NCBI GenBank assembly: GCA_964602515.1
Contig: CAZRRJ010000003.1
Location: forward strand, 186,001 to 250,000
DNA from: Carboxylicivirga sp964602515
GTDB lineage: Bacteria; Bacteroidota; Bacteroidia; Bacteroidales; Marinilabiliaceae
Length of the DNA stretch: 64,000 nt
Direction: 5' to 3'
Positions 1-7,724 of this stretch are shown here, piece by piece. Position 1 is the first letter of the stretch, and each line of letters begins with the position of its first letter. The notes under the pieces are model-generated. The model did no database searches. It was not told the DNA's origin and was given only the letters and a program-made list of their open reading frames with translations. Position numbers and translations under genes: made by a program.

Positions 1-785
1 TTAACACGTTCGGTAGCATAACCCTCAGCCATCTGAATGGTTTCCAGGGCCTGACCTGCCGCTTTAGGTATCACTTTATTATACTCTGCTTTGGCTTGGT
101 TAATAAGCGTTTCTTTCTCCTGCTCTGCCTCGTTTACTGCATTAAAAGCTGCTTTTACTGGTTCTGGAGGGTTAACATTCTGCAAAACCACTTGCTCAAT
201 TTTAACACCTAATGAATATTCGTGACAAATTTGCTGCATCAATTCCTGCATTTTTAAACTTATCTCTGCCCGGCCTACTGTTATTACCTCATTTACCGTT
301 CTATCTCCCACAATCTGGCGCATGGCTGATTCTGAAATATCACGTAAAGTTACTTCCGGGTTACGAACTTTAAATAAGTAATTGTAAGGGTTATCAATAC
401 GATACTGTACAACCCATTCCACATTGGCCAGGTTTAGATCGCCTGTTAACATCAGTGATTCCTCTACACCACCCTTACGGCTATATTGAGATTTAACTCC
501 TGCACTGGTTGTTCTAAAACCAAACTCCATCTTTTGCTGACGTTCAACAGCAACCTTATACACCGACTCAACAAGCGGAATTTTGTAATTTAATCCTGGT
601 CCTACAGTACGTACATATCTGCCAAAACGCACTATCACTCCCTCTTCCATTGGTTCAACCTGGAAAAATGCCATCCACGCCGCCAGCGCCAATAACACAA
701 TCAGGCCAATGGATCGGAAATTCTTAAGCAATTTCCCAAGCAGTTCGTTTGAGGAATTGAAATTCGAAAATTGGTTTGAAGTCAT
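1..785 (-). CDS. hflK: HflK-like SPFH/band 7 membrane protein (partial, N-terminal 261 residues)
   Basis: The reading frame is open from an ATG at 785 down to the left edge, so the C-terminus is missing. A short polar N-terminus is followed by one membrane segment (about residues 24-43, rich in Ile, Leu and Ala). The SPFH/band 7 domain comes next, with VEPMEEGVIVRFGRY and VGPGLNYKIPLVE near its start and NEAEQEKETLINQAKAEYNK in the helical part. In the family, HflK with HflC forms an inner-membrane complex that controls FtsH protease; the periplasmic domain position follows from the single N-terminal anchor. hflC would be expected next, outside the window. HflK rather than a generic stomatin is favoured by the TVGPGLNYKIP motif. 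A -7 type box lies 39-46 bp upstream. Confidence 0.85.
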   Translation of the reverse strand, partial: MTSNQFSNFNSSNELLGKLLKNFRSIGLIVLLALAAWMAFFQVEPMEEGVIVRFGRYVRTVGPGLNYKIPLVESVYKVAVERQQKMEFGFRTTSAGVKSQYSRKGGVEESLMLTGDLNLANVEWVVQYRIDNPYNYLFKVRNPEVTLRDISESAMRQIVGDRTVNEVITVGRAEISLKMQELMQQICHEYSLGVKIEQVVLQNVNPPEPVKAAFNAVNEAEQEKETLINQAKAEYNKVIPKAAGQALETIQMAEGYATERV

Positions 786-823
786 TCGTTATTTATTTGA
801 AGTTATAATCTGAATTATTCTCT

Positions 824-831
824 CAAATGTA
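824..831 (-). promoter_or_regulatory. Bacteroidota-type -7 box upstream of hflK
   Basis: Read on the minus strand this is TACATTTG, a full match to the TAnnTTTG -7 element of Bacteroidota primary sigma promoters. It sits 39 bp before the hflK start. No good TTTG -33 element is seen at 19-20 bp, so the call rests on the -7 box alone. Confidence 0.4.
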
Positions 832-1011
832 CTATAAAAAGAGGAGTATGAGAAGATTTTTATCCTTGCCTTACATTTTTTTGTTTTCGAATAAGAGAAG
901 TTATTGTATTAAAAAGCTGTTTCAGAAAAATAAAAATGTACTTTGACAATCTTGTGGTGTATTAATGGTAAACCCACCAGAGGCTATAACAGCGAAAGTA
1001 AGACTTCTGAC

Positions 1012-1050
1012 AATAAAAAAGCCTTGCATTTTTTTACAATTTGCAAGGCT
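1012..1050 (-). terminator. Rho-independent terminator after the DUF4136 lipoprotein gene
   Basis: A 9-bp perfect stem (1020-1028 with 1042-1050, AGCCTTGCA) encloses a 13-base loop. On the minus strand it is followed by a run of T residues (1015-1020 read as A on the plus strand). It lies about 85 bp past the stop of the minus-strand lipoprotein gene. Confidence 0.8.
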
Positions 1051-1135
1051 GATTATTTTATATCTGTCCATCAAATAACAAACAATTAACCTGGGTTCTA
1101 AACTTTAAATCAAACCCTGGTTAGTACTATTCTTT

Positions 1136-1741
1136 CTATTTTTTTGGATATTTACGCATAATTGATTTCACCACATAAGGAATACTTTTCTTACGCATTT
1201 CAGGATTCTTATCAATAACTTTTGTTGCAGCACTCTCCCATATAAGTTGTTTCTTTTTTGCATCGTAAATAGAACAAATCAATGTGCCTTCATTATAATC
1301 TAACTCTTCTATGTATGTTGTACTATACCCGCCATAGCCCCAGCCAGGCCCGTATCCCCAACCCGGGCCATAACCATAATAACCACCGTAACCAACATGT
1401 ACGCTTACATTAAGGTTTGAGTTTCGCGGTTCTGTAGTTGCCCTTGTTTGTGTTTTCTCTTCATTAACCAAATACAAACTTACAATCAAATCTCCACCAC
1501 TATCTTTCTCCACCATTTCAAGCCCCCGCTTTTTAAATTCCTCACCAAAAGCAGCTTCTATACGTTTTTTATCAAAAGTATTCAGGTCTTCGGTTGTCTT
1601 TTTATCCCAACCGTAAAACTCAAAGGTTTTAAACTGTGAGAAATCAACTGTTGGATCATAATCAGATACTGTTTTAATACCTGAACATCCACTCATAATC
1701 AATAATACTAATGCGCTAATGATAATCTGTTTCATACTCAA
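1136..1741 (-). CDS. DUF4136 family lipoprotein
   Basis: A 201-residue protein with a lipoprotein signal peptide; the lipobox is LIMSGC with Cys19 as the lipidated residue. The opening of the mature part, SDYDPTVDFSQFKTFEFYGW, is the signature of the DUF4136 family, small secreted lipoproteins of unknown function common in Bacteroidota and Proteobacteria. Around residues 115-140 there is a Gly/Tyr/Trp-rich stretch containing two copies of GYGPGW, probably a flexible or surface loop. The later part (ICSIYDAKKKQLIWESAATK) is also typical of the family. A second ATG two codons downstream is an equally good start. The gene is monocistronic, with a clear terminator downstream. The molecular role is not known. 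Confidence 0.8.
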   Translation of the reverse strand: MSMKQIIISALVLLIMSGCSGIKTVSDYDPTVDFSQFKTFEFYGWDKKTTEDLNTFDKKRIEAAFGEEFKKRGLEMVEKDSGGDLIVSLYLVNEEKTQTRATTEPRNSNLNVSVHVGYGGYYGYGPGWGYGPGWGYGGYSTTYIEELDYNEGTLICSIYDAKKKQLIWESAATKVIDKNPEMRKKSIPYVVKSIMRKYPKK

Positions 1742-1892
1742 TTGTGTAATATTTGGTTAATGGTTGATAAAGGTATATTTTTTATTGGCATTTCAACACA
1801 CCGTAAGGTGTCCTTAAGGTTATTTGTTTTACTAATAAAACAACTTGTATATAATTTATTTACGCCCTCTCCTAAGCATTTGTAAAGTTGCT

Positions 1893-1900
1893 TATCTTTG
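1893..1900 (+). promoter_or_regulatory. Bacteroidota-type -7 box before the lipocalin-like lipoprotein
   Basis: TATCTTTG matches TAnnTTTG exactly and lies 26 bp before the ATG at 1927. A transcript starting a few bases downstream would exclude the longer in-frame ATG at 1888, so this box supports the shorter start. No clear -33 element is visible. Confidence 0.45.
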
Positions 1901-1926
1901 CCCCGAAACTTAAAACAAATTGTATT

Positions 1927-2394
1927 ATGAGATTTACTTTATCAACCCTTGCACTTATTTTGTGCTATTCTTGTTGTCAGACTCCAAAAAACAGCAGTGA
2001 TTTTCCTGCGGCATACACTGGTACATGGCAACTTATTTCATCAAATTACCACAGTAATGACACTGTTAAATCAAATATGGTTGAAGGACAGGAAATGATA
2101 AAAATGATTACACCAACTCACTTTGCATTTTTCCTGCATGACCTTAACCAGGGAAAAGATTCAAGCAATATTGCCTATATGTCGGGTGGAGGTACTGTAA
2201 CATTTAAAGATGGCCAGTACACCGAAAACCTTAACTTTTGTACGGCACGTGAATGGGAAAATCACTCTTTTTCGTTTAAACTTGAACTAAAAGGAGATAC
2301 ATTAATTCAGCAAGGCATTGAAGAATTGAAAGAACTTGGCTTGGGCGAAGAAAATCTACTACTTATTGAAAAGTACATAAAAGTAAAAAACTAA
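1927..2394 (+). CDS. Lipocalin-like lipoprotein of unknown function
   Basis: A 155-residue protein when started at the inner ATG, which gives a clean lipoprotein signal (MRFTLSTLALILCYSCC, lipidated at Cys16 or Cys17). The mature part begins YTGTWQLISS, then has KMITPTHFAFF and SGGGTVTFKDGQYTENLNFC. This order resembles lipocalin-like DUF4488-type domains of Bacteroidota: a small beta-barrel in which GTW opens the first strand. The frame is open further upstream to an ATG at 1888, but that extension overlaps the likely promoter and adds no signal. No ligand can be inferred. It is followed at once by a MITE-like element. Confidence 0.7.
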   Translation: MRFTLSTLALILCYSCCQTPKNSSDFPAAYTGTWQLISSNYHSNDTVKSNMVEGQEMIKMITPTHFAFFLHDLNQGKDSSNIAYMSGGGTVTFKDGQYTENLNFCTAREWENHSFSFKLELKGDTLIQQGIEELKELGLGEENLLLIEKYIKVKN

Positions 2395-2419
2395 AATCTA
2401 CCTCATCATTTTAGTAAAC

Positions 2420-2569
2420 GAGACTGTCCGAAAAACAGAATCATTTGACTTTAACAGCTTTTTACTGTTAAATACTTACAGGGAAGTTGTTGACATTCAG
2501 TCCCTCTTTAGGGCAAGGATAATACTGATTTTCGATGACACACCATTTTTCTACTTTTTGGACAGCCTC
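2420..2569. mobile_element. MITE-like element with imperfect terminal inverted repeats
   Basis: A 150-bp non-coding stretch is bounded by GAGACTGTCCGAAAAA (2420-2435) and, as reverse complement of the right end (2555-2569), GAGGCTGTCCAAAAA, which agree at 13 of 15 positions. Inside there is an 8-bp hairpin (2450-2457 with 2465-2472). No transposase is encoded and no obvious target-site duplication is seen. It ends 5 bp before the stop codon of the DUF1456 gene. The ends resemble insertion-sequence termini that I associate with Bacteroidota genomes; the family assignment is a guess. Confidence 0.5.
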
Positions 2570-2574
2570 CTTAT

Positions 2575-3048
2575 TTAGTTTTTTTGTCCTTCTACATAAT
2601 ACCTGGCTTGCAAACCATTCATAAAGTTACGCAAATACTGGTCGTTAAATTCACGATACTTGTTATGACTATAATGCCGTAAGAAAGAACCTATTTCACT
2701 AACTGTTATCCTTTTATTAACTAACTTAAACAGTTCAACAATATCTTCTGCCTTTAAGTCTAAGGCTATTTTAAGCTTACGCAATACCAGGTTATTATTC
2801 AAGCGATCTTCAGCAACAGGTTCACGTCCTTCTTGTTTTCCGCGTTTACTTACAATCAGACCATTAAGAAAAAAGGCTAAATCTTTATCTTTCATTTCTA
2901 CGTAAGCTTCATCTCCATCGCGTTTTAGCCAATCACTTATTTCAGCTCTTGAAGTAACCCGGTTACTTAAAGCAAAAATCTCAAGCATTTGTGTATCATT
3001 GTAACTAAAAGTATAGCGAATCCGACGTAATATGCTGTTATTATCCAT
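2575..3048 (-). CDS. DUF1456 family protein (YehS-like)
   Basis: 157 residues consisting of two copies of a helical repeat of about 70 residues, each opening with an N-(x)-(V/I)LR-(R/K)-(L/I) type motif: NNSILRRIRYTF near residue 3 and NNLVLRKLKIALDL near residue 84. Each copy ends in a (L/F)-(x)-NFMNGLQ/FFLNGLI type sequence. This is the DUF1456 architecture seen in E. coli YehS. Its function is unknown; no catalytic motif is visible and it has no signal peptide, so it is probably cytosolic. The length matches the family. Read on the minus strand, a TAnnTTTG-type -7 box lies at 3071-3078. Confidence 0.85.
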   Translation of the reverse strand: MDNNSILRRIRYTFSYNDTQMLEIFALSNRVTSRAEISDWLKRDGDEAYVEMKDKDLAFFLNGLIVSKRGKQEGREPVAEDRLNNNLVLRKLKIALDLKAEDIVELFKLVNKRITVSEIGSFLRHYSHNKYREFNDQYLRNFMNGLQARYYVEGQKN

Positions 3049-3476
3049 GTTGTTTTTGTGTATTAGCGTACAAATTTATAAAACCATATGCTAAATCCCG
3101 CTTTTTACTAATTATTGTCGTATAGGAATATATTTACTCTAACCTTTCCGGTTCAATATTTATCTTCAGTAACCTGAGCCCGATATAAGAATTTTATTAC
3201 AGCCACTTACAGTGTAAACTTAGATCGAACTCTCGTTTAAGTAAGTATTACTTCAATACAAGCTTAACATAAATAAACCTGTTTGAAGAACAATTTCTTA
3301 AGCACAGACAGACTAAAATTAATACAATTCTAATATTGGGCATTAGTTTTCTTTAGTTCGTCAAAAACTATTCTTAATTGAATTCGACCTTATCATCTTT
3401 TTCATACATTTATTATTAATAAATAATACCATTATACTCGAGTGTCATAAAATGGCCAATCGTAATATCTAATAAC
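3049..3476. other. Intergenic region between divergent DUF1456 and DUF6261 genes
   Basis: 428 bp separating two divergent genes. On the minus side a TAAATTTG -7 box at 3071-3078 can serve the DUF1456 gene. I see no convincing promoter for the plus-strand gene, no structured RNA I recognise, and no coding frame worth reporting. Confidence 0.6.
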
Positions 3477-4220
3477 ATGAGATTAAACCCTGATTTTTCT
3501 CTCTTTAATAACTCAGAAAGTTTGCTGTTTTTTACTGAGCTGGTTGAACTATGTAATAACAATAAGCCTAAAGAGCTTAATATTGTTGAACCGTTAGGCC
3601 ACTTACATTTAAATGTTGCTGAAATAAATTTAAGTTTTCAACAAGATAAAAAAAGAGATATTAGCGAATTACTCACAACATACGATCAGCGTCGCGACGC
3701 TGCAATTTTATGCTTGCGAAATACTGCTATGGCTTATACCTATCATTTTATAGCTAAAAAACGTTCTGCTGGCACTCTTGTATTAAATAGCATTAACAAA
3801 TATGGCAGTTCAATACAACAATATAATTATCAGGCTCAGACCAGCACTATAAAAAACTTACTTAACGACCTGGAAAGTAAAGATGTAGCTGGGGCAATAG
3901 AAGTACTAGGTATGATTGATGTTGTAAAAGAGATTGCTGAGTCGAATCAACTTTTTGGGGATACTTACATTGAGTGTATTCGGGAAGCTGTTGCCAGTGA
4001 ACAAATTGCAGCAGCCAAACTATTGCAAAACAGTATAAAAAACTACCGTAGGTTAATTGAATATATCCAGGTCAACAACAGGCTTGAACCTAAAAAGGAA
4101 ATTGCTCAACTACTTCGCCGGATAAGCGATTTAGTTATGAAATACAATAGCTTGATAAATACACGTTTATTAACTAATTCTGCCCAAGTACACAAATCTG
4201 ATGCACACACAAAAACTTAA
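3477..4220 (+). CDS. DUF6261-like helical protein
   Basis: 247 residues, predicted almost wholly alpha-helical, with no signal peptide or membrane segment. It resembles the Bacteroidota-restricted DUF6261 group: a pair of long helical halves with TYDQRRDAAILCLRNTAMAY near residue 68 and a Q-rich YGSSIQQYNYQAQTSTIKNL stretch near 110, then LLNDLESKDV and LGMIDVVKEIAESNQLF. The function of such proteins is unknown, and they often occur in several divergent copies per genome, which suggests accessory rather than housekeeping use. The ATG at 3477 is preceded by stops and is the best start. It converges with the LytTR regulator gene, 32 bp away, with no evident terminator between them. Confidence 0.6.
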   Translation: MRLNPDFSLFNNSESLLFFTELVELCNNNKPKELNIVEPLGHLHLNVAEINLSFQQDKKRDISELLTTYDQRRDAAILCLRNTAMAYTYHFIAKKRSAGTLVLNSINKYGSSIQQYNYQAQTSTIKNLLNDLESKDVAGAIEVLGMIDVVKEIAESNQLFGDTYIECIREAVASEQIAAAKLLQNSIKNYRRLIEYIQVNNRLEPKKEIAQLLRRISDLVMKYNSLINTRLLTNSAQVHKSDAHTKT

Positions 4221-4252
4221 AAAATATGAAAGCTCAAAGCTAATGGTTGGAT

Positions 4253-5050
4253 TTATTGATTCATCCACTCTTTAAATGCGCTTGCCTTAGCACGACTAAT
4301 CATGATTTTATCATTAAGAGTATTTACTAGCTTCACAACCAATTTTCCACTAAAATAGCTTTCAAATTTCTCAATAGCCTCAATATTTACAATGGTTTGC
4401 CGGTTGCTGCGGAAAAACATTTCCGGGTTGAGTTCTTCATCCAGTTTATCAAGCGACTGACTGATAATATGCTGATGCCCATTAAAACCAACAGCAAATG
4501 TTACGCGGGCATCAAAGTAAAAATAAGCTATATCTTCAACACTCAATTTAAAAAAAGCTTCGCGCTTTGATATAAGAAAGCGTTTACGGTAACCGCCCTT
4601 CAATTTCATAATTGATAAGGCCAGCTCCTTATAGTTAATCTCTTTTTCGCCCTTCTTTCCATCCACGTTTACCTTTTCAAGTATTTCAAGAGCTTTATCT
4701 AACTTATTAACAGCACGCTCTAAGTCACTTTGCTTTATTGGTTTTAATAAATAATCTATACTATTTAAATTAAAAGCTTTAAGTGCAAACTCATTATATG
4801 CTGTTGTAAAAATAATGCCAGTATTATCTACTGTAACTTCATCAAAAATAGCAAAGCAATTACCATCTGCCAGTTCAATATCAAGAAAAATAATATGTGG
4901 ATGTTCATTGTTATTGAGCCAGTTAACCGTTTCATTAACACTTTGCAACATAGCTTGTATGTTCCATCCAGGGCGCACTTCCATAATCATATCACGCAGC
5001 ATTTCACCACTGCGAATTTCATCCTCAACAATAATTACGTTAATATCCAT
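4253..5050 (-). CDS. LytTR-family response regulator
   Basis: 265 residues. Residues 1-120 form a receiver domain with the acidic pair in VEDE (9-11), the phosphoacceptor Asp57 in IIFLDIEL, Thr in FTTAY near 84 and the Lys in LLKPI near 103. Residues about 160-262 form a LytTR DNA-binding domain (SVEDIAYFYFDARVTF, MFFRSNRQTIVNIEAIEKFE). The protein is the partner of the histidine kinase 20 bp upstream in the same transcript. It should act as a cytoplasmic transcription factor. LytTR regulators usually bind direct repeats near their targets; I cannot identify such sites. The nearest candidate target is the RND efflux operon just upstream on the same strand. Confidence 0.9.
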   Translation of the reverse strand: MDINVIIVEDEIRSGEMLRDMIMEVRPGWNIQAMLQSVNETVNWLNNNEHPHIIFLDIELADGNCFAIFDEVTVDNTGIIFTTAYNEFALKAFNLNSIDYLLKPIKQSDLERAVNKLDKALEILEKVNVDGKKGEKEINYKELALSIMKLKGGYRKRFLISKREAFFKLSVEDIAYFYFDARVTFAVGFNGHQHIISQSLDKLDEELNPEMFFRSNRQTIVNIEAIEKFESYFSGKLVVKLVNTLNDKIMISRAKASAFKEWMNQ

Positions 5051-5070
5051 ATACTTTCCTGTTAAATGTA

Positions 5071-6141
5071 TTAATTACTTGCTTTCTTAATTAAAGGCAA
5101 TTCAACCCTAAATTCTTTATCTGTGTGTACCAGTACAATTTCTTTATCTGTGAGTAATTCGTAACGCTTCCGTAAATTACTTAAGCCTGTATTAGTCGAA
5201 TAAGTTGTTTTTTTAGAATTTATTGAATTCCAGACCACTAAATAATCATTACTTGTAAACACCTTAATAGTTAAAGGCGAAAGTTTAGTTGCAATATTAT
5301 GCTTTACCGCATTCTCAATCAACAGTTGTAAACTTAATGGCGGAAGATGCCAGTCATGGTACTTCTCTTCAATATTAACCTCTGCAATAAGACCATCTTT
5401 CAAACGCTCCTTATGCAGAGAGCCAAAAGCTATCATAAACTCAATCTCCTCTGATAGCTTAATAGATATTTGCTTATTACTTTGTAATACATAACGGTAA
5501 ACATCTGAGAAGTTAATGGCAAACCGAATTGCTGCTTCTTTATCCTGCCTTATAATAGCAATAAGCGTACTAAGGTTGTTAAAGAGGAAATGGGGATTTA
5601 TCTGATCCTGTAATGCACGGTAATCCTGCTTTAGCTTATCCTGTTTTAATCCTTCATTTTCAAGCAAAACCACGCTTAAACTTTGATGGTAATTATATGC
5701 AAAAAGTAGTACCACATATATAATCACAAACAGAATAGCAATAACTACACTTGCATTATAGGCCATTGGTGTGAGAGGGTTATCCTTTTCGAGTACAGGC
5801 TTAACCAAATGGGAAAGCCATACCGACAAAATAACCCACAATAAGGTAAACATCAACAATATTACAATACGAGACCGGGTATGGGTATGCCACGGATGCT
5901 TACATGCTATCAGCTTATTAAAAGCAAAGATTCCTTCACTGATAAATATAAATAACCAGGCCGTAAACAAGTAAGCTTCCCAATGAAATGGTTGATCATT
6001 AAAGAAAGTAACTGTTAAGACAATATAAAATATTGACCCCATAAGGAGTTCAAATGCCAGCCTTGATTTATAGTTAATAAAAGGTATGACCTTACCCTTA
6101 TTAATAATTCTATCGTTATAACACGATTCTGATTTTAACAT
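5071..6141 (-). CDS. LytS/YehU-type sensor histidine kinase
   Basis: 356 residues. Four hydrophobic segments in residues about 28-165 form a membrane sensor region (LLMGSIFYIVLTVTFF, AYLFTAWLFIFISEGIFAF, IVILLMFTLLWVILSVWL, ASVVIAILFVIIYVVLLF). These are followed by the His_kinase (PF06580) motif with the phosphorylated His in DQINPHFLFNNLSTL. The ATP-binding part has LIENAVKHNIATKLS as the N box and NTGLSNLRKRYELL near the end. The sensor is of the membrane-embedded type, with no periplasmic domain of note. It pairs with the LytTR regulator downstream. It starts 108 bp after the TolC gene of the RND operon, so read-through from that operon is possible. Confidence 0.88.
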   Translation of the reverse strand: MLKSESCYNDRIINKGKVIPFINYKSRLAFELLMGSIFYIVLTVTFFNDQPFHWEAYLFTAWLFIFISEGIFAFNKLIACKHPWHTHTRSRIVILLMFTLLWVILSVWLSHLVKPVLEKDNPLTPMAYNASVVIAILFVIIYVVLLFAYNYHQSLSVVLLENEGLKQDKLKQDYRALQDQINPHFLFNNLSTLIAIIRQDKEAAIRFAINFSDVYRYVLQSNKQISIKLSEEIEFMIAFGSLHKERLKDGLIAEVNIEEKYHDWHLPPLSLQLLIENAVKHNIATKLSPLTIKVFTSNDYLVVWNSINSKKTTYSTNTGLSNLRKRYELLTDKEIVLVHTDKEFRVELPLIKKASN

Positions 6142-6249
6142 ACTCTAAAGATTACATTTTCTCGATTTGTAGTATATGCCTTTAAACTTTTTAAAGATAG
6201 TGACTCATTCTAACTTTTTAAAATAGCCACTACCTGTTGGGAATAATTA

Positions 6250-7611
6250 TCAATTATCAGCATTAATATCTTCAACAACTAATTGCCCTATACCTTTGTA
6301 GTATGCTGTTTTAGCTACCTCATAGGTTGCCAAAGCATTTAAAAGGCCTGCATTAGCAGTTAACCAGGAAGCCTGAGCATTTAACACATCAGTAGTTGTA
6401 TTTAATCCTGCTTCAAAACTTGCTTTTACTTCTTCAAGTGACTCAATAGCTTCATCTTTATTCTTTTGTGCAAGTAAAATCGCTTCATAAGCTTCATTAA
6501 CACGAATAATGCACTGCTGCACCTCTAATTGAACCAAATCTTTGGTTTCATCAAACTGCAACTGCGCCTGCTCTACCCGTAAGCTTGCTGCATGCTTTTT
6601 ATGCTTTTTCTCACGCCAGTGTACTAATGGAATAGAGAGCTGAGCAGAAGCTTGTGTCATATTCTGAGCATCAACAAGATTTGGAATTTCCATGTATCCA
6701 TAGCTCACTTGTGCTCCCAATTGAGGCTTATAAGCGCTTAAGACTCTTTTCTTTTGCAACTCTGTTACAACAACATTACCATCCAGCATTTTAAGCTCAT
6801 TACGGTTACTCATAGCTAAATCAACGCTATTAGCCATTATAATCATTTCAGGAGATTGTGCAAGAGAGTCACTTACATCAATATCAGTATTAAGATCCAG
6901 CCCAACAATCTGGCACAAGTTCATTTTCATGATTTTATAAGCATTATCTGCCTTCATCAGGTTCAGTTGTGCCTCATTTTTTTGTACAGTAACAACCAGT
7001 TGCTCACTCTTTGGTGTTAATCCCAATTCGTACATATCTTTCATTTGTTGCTCTAATGAGTCTAACATCTCATAATATTTATGAGCAACTTTTAATTGTT
7101 CCTTAAAAGCAACTAAATTCCAATAAACATTATCGGTATTATACACAACCTGGTCTGTCTCTAACCGATAAGATTGCTTTGCAATTTCAACACCTTTATC
7201 TGCCATTTTATTGGCATACCGAATCTCTCCACCCATATAAATTGGTATCTGCATAGCCACCTGCCCATTGTAATATTGCATCTTTTCTGTTTCCAGTCCC
7301 ATACCAGGAAAACCAACAGTATGGCCAGTCTGTATACCTCCTTCATCTACCACGGGAAGTTTCATGGCCGGAACCATTATATTATTCATACTTGGAAAGT
7401 ACATAGCAGTTGCTGTACCATCAATATTTGGCAAATAAGCAGTACGTGCTTCTTTACGTTGTGCTTCTGCTTCGTAATGCTTCAACTTGGCTGACTTTAG
7501 TGTCTTGTTATATTCCAATGCCATTTGCCGGCTATCAACCAGTGACACTTTTTGTTGTGCTACTGCTCCAATGCCAATTAATAAGCTTATTATTAGTATG
7601 TAGTATTTCAT
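6250..7611 (-). CDS. TolC-family outer-membrane efflux protein
   Basis: 453 residues from the inner ATG, which gives a clean Sec signal (MKYYILIISLLIGIGAVAQQ); seven further codons upstream are open but unlikely to be used. The mature part has two OEP repeats: the first with LVDSRQMALEYNKTLKSAKL and long helices, the second with MSNRNELKMLDGNVVVTEL and later VKASFEAGLNTTTDVLNAQASWL, the usual hairpin of TolC homologues. It is the third gene of an adaptor-pump-channel operon, 113 bp after the RND pump gene. It should form the trimeric outer-membrane exit duct for that pump. Substrate unknown. Confidence 0.9.
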   Translation of the reverse strand: MKYYILIISLLIGIGAVAQQKVSLVDSRQMALEYNKTLKSAKLKHYEAEAQRKEARTAYLPNIDGTATAMYFPSMNNIMVPAMKLPVVDEGGIQTGHTVGFPGMGLETEKMQYYNGQVAMQIPIYMGGEIRYANKMADKGVEIAKQSYRLETDQVVYNTDNVYWNLVAFKEQLKVAHKYYEMLDSLEQQMKDMYELGLTPKSEQLVVTVQKNEAQLNLMKADNAYKIMKMNLCQIVGLDLNTDIDVSDSLAQSPEMIIMANSVDLAMSNRNELKMLDGNVVVTELQKKRVLSAYKPQLGAQVSYGYMEIPNLVDAQNMTQASAQLSIPLVHWREKKHKKHAASLRVEQAQLQFDETKDLVQLEVQQCIIRVNEAYEAILLAQKNKDEAIESLEEVKASFEAGLNTTTDVLNAQASWLTANAGLLNALATYEVAKTAYYKGIGQLVVEDINADN

Positions 7612-7724
7612 TATTAATGTGTTATAAATCAAAAGTTCAGAATTAATAATCAGAAAAGATTATCAAAGCCGGAGCAAATACCGCTATATACAACCGGCTT
7701 TATCTTCTAAGCTATATATAAAAC

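Larger units (their letters stand above)
786..1135. other. Intergenic region between hflK and the DUF4136 gene
   Basis: About 350 bp with no coding frame that I can support. It holds the -7 box for hflK near its left end and a terminator for the DUF4136 gene around 1012-1050. The rest is unremarkable AT-rich sequence. Confidence 0.7.

Noticed and set aside
1888..1926. Longer start of the lipocalin-like lipoprotein gene
   Set aside because: The 13 extra codons overlap a good -7 box, and the inner ATG gives a clean lipoprotein signal.
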